A DNA stretch of 64,000 nucleotides from Roseibium sediminis (GTDB lineage Bacteria > Pseudomonadota > Alphaproteobacteria > Rhizobiales > Stappiaceae). The stretch covers positions 62,001 to 126,000 of the forward strand of contig NZ_VXDB01000001.1 in NCBI RefSeq assembly GCF_008711325.1, in the 5' to 3' direction. A model generated the notes under the pieces. The model saw only the letters and a list, made by a program, of their open reading frames with translations. It did no database searches and was not told where the DNA came from. The position numbers and the translations under genes were made by a program. This document shows, one piece after another, positions 52,380 through 59,177 of this stretch; the stretch's first letter is position 1; each line of letters opens with the position of its first letter.

Positions 52380-53411
52380 GTGATCAAGACGTTCCTGAAC
52401 GCCAGCGTTGGCGCACTTATCGCCGCATCCGCATTCATTGGCGGTGCCGCATCTGCCGAAACCACATTGACCTTGTCGTCCTGGCTGCCGCCGTCGCATC
52501 CGATCGTGGCAAACATGATCGTGCCGTGGACCGAGGAAGTCGAAAAGGCGACAGGCGGCAATGTAAAGGTGAAGATCCTTCCGAAGCCGTTGGGCAAGCC
52601 GCCTGCACATTTCGACATCGCAAAGGACGGTCTGGCAGACGTGTCTTATGGTGTTCACGGCTATCAGCCGGGCCGCTTTGTCATGACCAAGGCCGTCGAA
52701 ATGCCGCTTCTCGGCGACAACGCCACCGCGACATCCGTTGCCTATTGGCGCATTCACGAAAAGCACCTTGCCCAGTTCGACGAGCATAAGGGCGTCAAGC
52801 TGCTTGGCCTCTTCACCCACGGTCCCGGGCACATCTTCAATTCGGTTCGCCCGATTGAGAAACTGGCCGATCTCGATGGCCTCAAGATCCGCGTTGGTGG
52901 CGGGGTCGTCAACGACGTTGCAAAGTCGATCGGTGCCACGGCTCTGCTGAAGCCGGCTCCCGAATCCTATGAGCTGATGTCTGCAGGCGTTGCCGACGGT
53001 GTGTTCTTCCCGCAGGAATCCATCAAGTCCTTCAAGCTGACCGGCCTTGTGAAGCACGGAACCCTCGTTCCGGGCGGTCTCTATAACACCAGCTTCTTCC
53101 TTGTCATGAACCCGGCCTCCTTCGACAAGCTGTCGGCCGAGGATCAGGCTGCCATCATGAGCGTTTCCGGCGAACACTTTGCCAAAATCGCAGGCAAGGG
53201 CTGGGACGATGCGGACGCTGCCGGAAATGCAGCCATGACCGAGAGCGGCATCGCCCTCATCACCGCTTCAGATGACCTTGTCGCGGAGATCAAGGACAAG
53301 ACCGCAGCCGTGGAAGCAGCCTGGGTTGACGCGGTCAAGGAGCAGGGTCTCGACGGCGCAGCCGTGATGGTTGACCTTCGCGCCGAAATCGCCAAGGCAA
53401 GCTCCAACTAA
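52380..53411 (+). CDS. dctP: TRAP transporter 3, periplasmic binding protein
   Basis: A 343-residue DctP-type binding protein. I chose the GTG at 52380: GGGAGGAG stands just before it and the product begins with a clean signal peptide (residues 1-27, ending AASA). An upstream ATG at 52347 would put unrelated residues before the signal. Landmarks are LSSWLPPSHPIVANMIVPW near 34-52, LDGLKIRVGGGVVND near 158-172 with the ligand arginine, and YELMSAGVADGVFFPQES. It is set 200 bases after the CoA ligase with its own promoter but probably imports that pathway's substrate. Confidence 0.92.
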   Translation: MIKTFLNASVGALIAASAFIGGAASAETTLTLSSWLPPSHPIVANMIVPWTEEVEKATGGNVKVKILPKPLGKPPAHFDIAKDGLADVSYGVHGYQPGRFVMTKAVEMPLLGDNATATSVAYWRIHEKHLAQFDEHKGVKLLGLFTHGPGHIFNSVRPIEKLADLDGLKIRVGGGVVNDVAKSIGATALLKPAPESYELMSAGVADGVFFPQESIKSFKLTGLVKHGTLVPGGLYNTSFFLVMNPASFDKLSAEDQAAIMSVSGEHFAKIAGKGWDDADAAGNAAMTESGIALITASDDLVAEIKDKTAAVEAAWVDAVKEQGLDGAAVMVDLRAEIAKASSN

Positions 53412-53425
53412 TCGGGCCATTTACA

Positions 53426-53929
53426 GTGTCTAACACCACTCATTGGGGCGTCCGCAGGGCGTCCCAAGTCCTGCAGGTCGGGGCGGCGGTTTTATTGTTC
53501 GCAATGATGCTGCTGACATTCGTCGATGTCTGGGGACGATACATCTTCAATTCCCCGCTTCCCGGTGCGTTTGAAATCACCGAGTTGATGATGGCCGCGC
53601 TGATCTTCGCCGGACTGCCACTGGTTACGGCAGCTGGTGAACATGTGTCGGTCGATCTTCTGGATTTCTCTTTGCCGAAGATGCTGCGGCAGGTGCGAGA
53701 CAGTCTGATCCACCTGCTCTGCGCCATCATGCTGGGCTTCCTCAGCTACCGGCTCTGGATCAAGGCCGCGGAACAGGCCGGCTATGGGGACCAGACGGCA
53801 GTTCTGCTCATCCCGATTGCGCCTGTGACCTACTTCATGAGCCTCTCGACGGCGGTCAGCGGTGTTGCGCTGATCTACCTCGCGGTCAGCGCGCTCAAGG
53901 GCCGCACCACTCACTCATCCGCCCTGTGA
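53426..53929 (+). CDS. dctQ: TRAP transporter 3, small membrane subunit
   Basis: A 167-residue DctQ-type protein starting at GTG 53426, with four membrane segments near residues 15-37, 48-65, 87-107 and 125-150. YIFNSPLPGAFEITELMMAA is the family core. It follows dctP by 14 bases and precedes dctM by 26 bases, forming a compact transporter operon. Confidence 0.91.
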   Translation: MSNTTHWGVRRASQVLQVGAAVLLFAMMLLTFVDVWGRYIFNSPLPGAFEITELMMAALIFAGLPLVTAAGEHVSVDLLDFSLPKMLRQVRDSLIHLLCAIMLGFLSYRLWIKAAEQAGYGDQTAVLLIPIAPVTYFMSLSTAVSGVALIYLAVSALKGRTTHSSAL

Positions 53930-53955
53930 CCGTTTAAAACAACAAAGGACCTGCC

Positions 53956-55272
53956 GTGCTGGAATCCCTGGTTGGCTTTGCCGTACTGCTTGCCCTGATC
54001 CTGCTGCGCGTGCCGATTGCCTTTGCAATGGGTCTCGTTGGCACCTTCGGTTTTGCCTACATGGTCAACTGGCATGCTGCCATGTCCATGATTGCGACAG
54101 TGACCTATGAAACGGGTCTCGCCTACACGTTGTCCGTCGTCCCGCTCTTCATCCTGATGGGCAACTTCGTCACCAAGGCAGGGCTTTCCAACGAGCTCTA
54201 TTCGGCAGCCAACGCCTTTCTCGGCCATCGGCGCGGTGGGCTCGCCATGGCAACCGTCGTTGCCTGCGGTGGCTTTAGTGCGGTTTGCGGCTCCAGTCTG
54301 GCAACAGCTGCCACCATGGCCCGTGTTTCCATGCCCTCCATGCGGAAGTTCGGCTATTCAGACAGCCTTGCCGCTGGCTCCATTGCCGCCGGCGGAACAC
54401 TCGGCATCCTCATCCCGCCAAGCGTGATCCTCGTGCTCTATGGCATCATGACGGAGCAGAATATCGGCCTCCTGTTCATGGCCGGAGTTCTGCCGGGCAT
54501 CCTCGGCATCTTGCTCTATCTCGCTGCCGTCAGCGCGACAACATGGCTGAACCCGGAAGCGGGCCCTCCCGGTGAGCGACTGAACTGGAAAGAACGCATG
54601 ATCGCCCTTCGCGGCGTATGGGGTGTCCTTGTCCTGTTCATCGTTGTCATGGGCGGTATTTATGGCGGCGTTTTCACACCGACCGAAGCGGCAGGCATTG
54701 GCGCTGGCGGAGCCTTCCTCTTCACGCTCGCGCGCGGCAAGCTGACATGGGACAGCCTGCTGGAAATCCTCTCGCAGAGCGTTCGCACGACAGCGATGAT
54801 CTTCTCGGTCCTGATCGGCGCGCTGATGTTCTCAAACTTCATCAACATCGCCGACCTGCCAACCCTGCTGACCGACTGGGTGCGCCACGCAAACCTGTCA
54901 CCGTTCATGGTGCTGATGTTCGTGATCGCTGTTTATCTGGTGCTGGGCTGTATTCTGGAAAGCCTGTCGATGATCCTGCTCACCGTGCCGGTTTTCTATC
55001 CGATGATCTCGGAACTGGTGTTCCCGGGCGTTGCTCCGGAAATGGTCCTGATCTGGTTCGGCATCATCGTAGTTGTCGTCACCGAAATCAGTCTGATAAC
55101 CCCGCCGGTCGGCCTCAACGTTTTCGTCCTTCGCGGCGTCATGCCGGATGTTTCAACGTCCACGATCTTCAAGGGGGTCACCCCCTTCTGGATCGCAGAC
55201 ATTGTACGGCTGGCCCTGCTCGTCGCCATTCCGTGGATCTCGACCTTGTTGCCAACCCTGATGGGAAGCTGA
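53956..55272 (+). CDS. dctM: TRAP transporter 3, large membrane subunit
   Basis: A 438-residue DctM-type permease starting at GTG 53956, with about 12 membrane segments. SVVPLFILMGNFVTKAGLS near residues 60-78, GTLGILIPPSVILVLYGIM near 149-167 and TPTEAAGIGAGGAF are diagnostic. Its stop TGA is directly back-to-back with the stop of the convergent glycerate kinase gene, so no room is left for a separate terminator. Confidence 0.93.
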   Translation: MLESLVGFAVLLALILLRVPIAFAMGLVGTFGFAYMVNWHAAMSMIATVTYETGLAYTLSVVPLFILMGNFVTKAGLSNELYSAANAFLGHRRGGLAMATVVACGGFSAVCGSSLATAATMARVSMPSMRKFGYSDSLAAGSIAAGGTLGILIPPSVILVLYGIMTEQNIGLLFMAGVLPGILGILLYLAAVSATTWLNPEAGPPGERLNWKERMIALRGVWGVLVLFIVVMGGIYGGVFTPTEAAGIGAGGAFLFTLARGKLTWDSLLEILSQSVRTTAMIFSVLIGALMFSNFINIADLPTLLTDWVRHANLSPFMVLMFVIAVYLVLGCILESLSMILLTVPVFYPMISELVFPGVAPEMVLIWFGIIVVVVTEISLITPPVGLNVFVLRGVMPDVSTSTIFKGVTPFWIADIVRLALLVAIPWISTLLPTLMGS

Positions 55273-56532
55273 TCAGGCCTCAATAAGGATCGCGCGAAAA
55301 TCATTCACATTCGTAAGGGTCGGCCCGGGAACCACCTGCGTGCCGATCTTTCCAAAGAATGTATGCGCGTCGTTACAGGCAAGCGCATCTGCAGCATCAA
55401 CACCTGCGGCTTTCGCCTTCTGCAACGTGTCCGGACCAATGACGGCCCCGGCCACTTCCGCAGCGCCGTCCACTCCGTCGGTATCGCAGGCAATTGCGTG
55501 AATGCCGGTTTCACCGCCCAACGCAAGTGCCAGAGCAAGCGCATATTCCGCATTCGGTCCGCCGATCCCGTCGCCGCGCCGTGTCACCGTCAGTTCGCCT
55601 CCTGACAGGAGTACCAAGGGCGCATCGCCCGCCATCATTGCCGCCTTTCGCTCCTTGGCAAGTACAGCATGGTCTGCGGCGACCTCACGAGCTTCCCCCT
55701 CCAGCGCATCCCCGAGCATTTCAACGCGAACTCCAGATGCACGGGCCAGCTCGGCAGCGGCCTCAAGCGACTGGGAAGGTGCGGCAAAAATCGTGTTTGT
55801 CACCCGCGACGCCCTTTCGGCATCGGGCGCGAGAACGCCGCTTCCAGCTTCCAGTGCAGCATGAACCGATTGCGGAACATCCATGTTCCAGCGGGCCAGA
55901 ATTGCCTTGGCATCTTCCACGGTGGAATGATCTCCAACCGTCGGGCCCGAACCGATCAGCGCAGGATCGTCTCCCGGAATGTCGGAGATCAGGAATGACA
56001 ACATTTTCGCCGGATAGGCGGCTGCCGCCAGCTGACCGCCTTTCACGCGGCTCAGATGTTTGCGGACGACATTCATCTGGCTGATCGGCGCACCGGACGA
56101 CAGAAGTGCGGCGTTGACCGCCTGCTTTTCCACCAAGGTAATTTCGCCTGCCGGGGCAAGCAGCAGCGCTGATGCCCCACCGGATATCAGCGCAATGACA
56201 GTGTCATCGGGTCCAACCCCCGCCAACAGATCAAGAAGCCTGTTCGTAGCCGCCACACCGGCAGCATCCGGGACGGGGTGAGCCGCTTCAACAATTTCTA
56301 TGCCTTCGCAGGGGCGACCATAGCCATAGCGCGTGATCACGAACCCTTCGCACGGTCCCCATGCCGCCTCGACCGCTTCTGCCATCCGTGCAGACGCCTT
56401 GCCTGCGCCAATGACAACAACACGCCCCTCCGGCTTTTCCGGCAAATAGGCTGCGAGGCTTCGCATCGGATCGGCGACTTCAACCGCACGATCGAACAGG
56501 GATGTGAGGAACTTGGAAGGATCGGTGGTCAA
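55273..56532 (-). CDS. Glycerate 2-kinase (GckA/TtuD, MOFRL family)
   Basis: A 419-residue kinase forming 2-phosphoglycerate from D-glycerate with ATP, often misnamed hydroxypyruvate reductase TtuD. N-terminal DUF4147 domain with GAGKASARMAEAVE near residues 42-55, SGGASALLLAP near 117-127, MNVVRKHLSRVKGGQLA near 154-170 and SDIPGDDPALIGSGPT near 183-198; the C-terminal MOFRL part ends with ACDTDGVDGAAEVAG. It stands alone on the minus strand and could feed glycerate or tartronate-derived carbon into glycolysis; no link to its neighbours is evident. Confidence 0.9.
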   Translation of the reverse strand: MTTDPSKFLTSLFDRAVEVADPMRSLAAYLPEKPEGRVVVIGAGKASARMAEAVEAAWGPCEGFVITRYGYGRPCEGIEIVEAAHPVPDAAGVAATNRLLDLLAGVGPDDTVIALISGGASALLLAPAGEITLVEKQAVNAALLSSGAPISQMNVVRKHLSRVKGGQLAAAAYPAKMLSFLISDIPGDDPALIGSGPTVGDHSTVEDAKAILARWNMDVPQSVHAALEAGSGVLAPDAERASRVTNTIFAAPSQSLEAAAELARASGVRVEMLGDALEGEAREVAADHAVLAKERKAAMMAGDAPLVLLSGGELTVTRRGDGIGGPNAEYALALALALGGETGIHAIACDTDGVDGAAEVAGAVIGPDTLQKAKAAGVDAADALACNDAHTFFGKIGTQVVPGPTLTNVNDFRAILIEA

Positions 56533-56639
56533 GGCAATGGTCCCGCAACTGGCTTACCGGAAAGTCGGTGCAAGCTGTTGCAGGGCGGGCAATCTGTCAA
56601 GGCAGGCAGACCCTGCTGCCGTACGCCTGACACGGCATC

Positions 56640-56882
56640 CTATTGTCCGTCTCCCAGCTTTGATTGCACAAAACCGATGATCCGATCCGCAAAGCTCAGG
56701 AACAGATAGACCGCCAGCAAGCCAAGAATGAACCGGATATCCGTCAGGATAGTATTTCCTGCCTTCATTTGAGCAAGACCGTTTGCACCTGTAAAGACAA
56801 GATAACTGGCGGCAATGAGAACCGTACTGAGCACCACCGTCACCAGAACCGTGACTGCTTTGTCTGAAGACTTGCCGCTCAT
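56640..56882 (-). CDS. Small two-helix membrane protein (end of Rieske operon)
   Basis: An 80-residue protein with two hydrophobic segments near residues 8-31 and 48-66 and a charged C-terminus. No family recognised. It overlaps the CxxxC protein gene by four bases (ATGA) and is the last gene of the Rieske-rich operon, so it may be a small subunit or assembly partner of the membrane component. Being conserved within the operon's tight overlaps is the main sign that it is real. Confidence 0.72.
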   Translation of the reverse strand: MSGKSSDKAVTVLVTVVLSTVLIAASYLVFTGANGLAQMKAGNTILTDIRFILGLLAVYLFLSFADRIIGFVQSKLGDGQ

Positions 56883-57643
56883 CTCAGGATCCTCGCACTC
56901 TCCAGATCAACCTTGAAGACCAGCAAATCGTCCAGTCTTTCAACGTCCCCCTCAACCTCGATGAAAAGGGCAAGATACCGATCCAGCTCGTCTCCAAGCA
57001 GTCCGCCATCCTTGTTGGTCAGCAGGAAGAAGTTTCGCCCTTCAACCTCGCCGGAGCTGACAAATACCGGAGGAACACCACCTGTCAGACAGAATTCCGC
57101 GCACGCCTTGTGCGCAAGGCCCCGGCCCGGTCTCATGGCCCCAAAATAGCATTTGCCATCACAGATTTCCCCGGTCAGCCGCCAACGGCCAAGGGAGACA
57201 GGTTCGGACAAGGATGGCAGGTTCACCGCATCGTTTTGGGCTTGCACGCGTCCAACCTGTATCATAGTCAGATCGCCACGTTGAACCGGCACTCCGCGCA
57301 AGGTTACAAGCTTCCCACTGTTCGCTTCCGCCTGCGGAAAAACGCCACGCTTGCCCTGCCCGGAAAGCATATACGTTCTACCCGCCTCGCCGTTTTCACC
57401 GGCAACACGAAAGACCGGGTAAGGCCGAAGTTCCAGCATCCCTGATTGCTCGAACCTTTGACCCCATCGGATAGCCGCATCACCCGGATCTGGCTGGCCG
57501 GAGGAAAGTGCAAAGGCGGCAAGTCCCATTCCCAGGGCAAAGCACACCATGAAGACCAGCAGGAACGTCGCGAGCGGCTTGGGCACCTTGGAGATGTAGC
57601 CGACGAAAAACGGCTCGTCCGCAGCTCCGGATTTATCGGTCAT
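56879..57643 (-). CDS. Membrane-anchored protein with two CxxxC motifs
   Basis: A 254-residue protein of unknown function. One membrane helix at about residues 23-46 leaves a large C-terminal domain, probably periplasmic. Near residues 158-192 it has EICDGKCYFGAM followed by HKACAEFCLTGGVPP: two CxxxC pairs (C161/C165, C181/C185) and H178, a compact set that could bind a metal, heme-like cofactor or Fe-S centre or act in disulfide exchange. I have a general memory of similar CYxGxM ... HxxCAxxC segments near bacterial redox genes but cannot name the family. It overlaps the genes on both sides by four bases. Confidence 0.75.
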   Translation of the reverse strand: MTDKSGAADEPFFVGYISKVPKPLATFLLVFMVCFALGMGLAAFALSSGQPDPGDAAIRWGQRFEQSGMLELRPYPVFRVAGENGEAGRTYMLSGQGKRGVFPQAEANSGKLVTLRGVPVQRGDLTMIQVGRVQAQNDAVNLPSLSEPVSLGRWRLTGEICDGKCYFGAMRPGRGLAHKACAEFCLTGGVPPVFVSSGEVEGRNFFLLTNKDGGLLGDELDRYLALFIEVEGDVERLDDLLVFKVDLESARILR

Positions 57644-58719
57644 GCCGTTTCTCCAATGATGACGGGATCAACATGGGTACCGGGAGGAAACGGCTTTGGA
57701 TCCAGAAGGATCGTCTGACCGACGAGTTTCAGCCGGTAGGTGGATATACGCTCCGTAAATGGCGCTGGAGACTGACCGTCCTCGGGGCGATACTGATATC
57801 CATGCCACGGACAGGTCACCAAACCGCCCTTGATCCGGCCTTCCCCCAGCGGTCCATTTTGATGCTGGCAGGCATTGCTCAGCGCCGATAGCTTGCCCTT
57901 GTAGCGCCAGACGGCCACTCGATCATGACCAGGAACGGAAACGACCTTGGCGCGGTTATTGGCTATTTCGTCAACCTCGCCAACGACGATCCAGCCGTCT
58001 TCAGCAACTGTCGCTGCAACGTCCACATCCGGCACCAGTGAACACGCATCTGCCGCAGCCTCACGCCTGCCAGCCACAAAATGCAGGCTGCTGACGGCAA
58101 GGACGCTGAGAACGACGAGGCCGGTCATCAGTGCATCATCACGACCCTGCAACGCTCCCAACGCGACATGCAGAACGACGCTGGCATAAGCGAGATAGAT
58201 CATCATGTGCAGCCCTTTCCAGAGCGGCGGACCGAGGAAACTCAGCCAGAAGTCATGACTTGTCGCAGCCAGCACAAAGAGGATGATCAGTGCCAGAATG
58301 CCAAGGCTTTCAAACGGAAACCCGAGGATCTGCGTGTAACTGGTATTGCTTTGCAAAAGCGCGACATAGGGATCAATCGAGCTGAAATTGAAGTACCAGC
58401 CAAGCACGTAATTTGCATGAACTGCTGCAACTGCCGCCGTCAAAACCCCGAAGTGACGGCGATTATAGAGGACCGGAAGGAACCGCCGGTCCAGCCGTGC
58501 CAAGGGCCCGATGCACAAGATCACCGTCAACATCAAGAACGCGCAGCTTCCGAACGCCCGCATGCGCAGGATCGGCCCGTCCAACGGTCTGGTGACATCC
58601 TGAAAAGCAGGTGCGAAACGCAGGTAGATGTAAAGATAAAGGCCGACACCGATCAGAAGCGCGGCATCATAGATATATTTGTTTCGGTTCCAGATGACCG
58701 GATTGTATTTGACGCTCAC
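57640..58719 (-). CDS. YedZ/ferric-reductase-like heme membrane protein fused to a Rieske domain
   Basis: A 359-residue fusion. Six membrane segments (about residues 17-33, 55-75, 88-108, 137-152, 168-190, 196-214) resemble the YedZ/MsrQ and ferric-reductase core; YNRRHFGVL near 85-93 is YedZ-like. Histidines H89/H101 on one helix and H171/H184 on another are spaced 12 and 13 residues, as in proteins that stack two b hemes. Residues about 240-345 are a Rieske [2Fe-2S] domain with C284xH286 and C303xxH306, on the N-terminal side of the membrane, so cytoplasmic. Starts with GTG overlapping the 53-residue gene. It would pass electrons between soluble donors and the membrane. Confidence 0.85.
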   Translation of the reverse strand: MSVKYNPVIWNRNKYIYDAALLIGVGLYLYIYLRFAPAFQDVTRPLDGPILRMRAFGSCAFLMLTVILCIGPLARLDRRFLPVLYNRRHFGVLTAAVAAVHANYVLGWYFNFSSIDPYVALLQSNTSYTQILGFPFESLGILALIILFVLAATSHDFWLSFLGPPLWKGLHMMIYLAYASVVLHVALGALQGRDDALMTGLVVLSVLAVSSLHFVAGRREAAADACSLVPDVDVAATVAEDGWIVVGEVDEIANNRAKVVSVPGHDRVAVWRYKGKLSALSNACQHQNGPLGEGRIKGGLVTCPWHGYQYRPEDGQSPAPFTERISTYRLKLVGQTILLDPKPFPPGTHVDPVIIGETA

Positions 58720-58877
58720 TGACTGCTCCCCTGTGCTTCTGGAGCCTTGAGGAGAACCGCTGGCCGGTCATTGGGCGGCGTCTGTTTCAGCGCCAGCAGA
58801 GCCAAAAGGGCCAGAGGCAAGGCCCATCCCAGGATCGACCAGATTCGGGCATGCGTACTGCGATGAGGGCGCTTCAT
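58716..58877 (-). CDS. 53-residue single-helix membrane protein
   Basis: A very short gene: ATG at 58877, TGA at 58716-58718. The product begins MKRPHRSTHAR, then has one membrane helix (about residues 12-30, ILGWALPLALLALLAL) and a polar tail. It overlaps the preceding 77-residue gene as ATGA and the following Rieske-heme gene as GTGA; such perfect four-base overlaps on both sides argue strongly that it is translated. No family recognised; probably a small subunit of the membrane component. Confidence 0.78.
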   Translation of the reverse strand: MKRPHRSTHARIWSILGWALPLALLALLALKQTPPNDRPAVLLKAPEAQGSSQ

Positions 58878-59107
58878 TGTGTTCCCCCTCCCTCTTCACG
58901 TCGCTGTTTTTCCAGCTGTGACCAGCGGTACAGAACAAGAGGCCACAGGAGGCAGATGCCCGGTATCAGCAAGGGCCGAAACGCGAAGCTTCCATGCGAC
59001 GACGGGTCAACACGGTCGATCCCGAAAAGGAGGAAGACGGCAGCTACCGCGCCTCCCAAATAGAGATAAAAGGTTATACCGTCGATCAAGACTGTTGCTG
59101 CAGACAT
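58874..59107 (-). CDS. 77-residue two-helix membrane protein
   Basis: A 77-residue protein with two hydrophobic segments near residues 13-29 and 43-60 separated by FGIDRVDPSSHGSFAFRPLL, and a charged C-terminus. I recognise no characterised family, though similar small proteins seem to occur beside ferric-reductase-like genes. It lies 70 bases after the thiamine enzyme gene and overlaps the 53-residue gene by four bases, at the head of the membrane half of the operon. Confidence 0.78.
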   Translation of the reverse strand: MSAATVLIDGITFYLYLGGAVAAVFLLFGIDRVDPSSHGSFAFRPLLIPGICLLWPLVLYRWSQLEKQRREEGGGTQ

Positions 59108-59177
59108 GCCGCCCCTATCCGTTCATCTGGTCAAGAGATAGGCCAAATCGCCCCTACGTTAGGACGATTGGCAAAAA

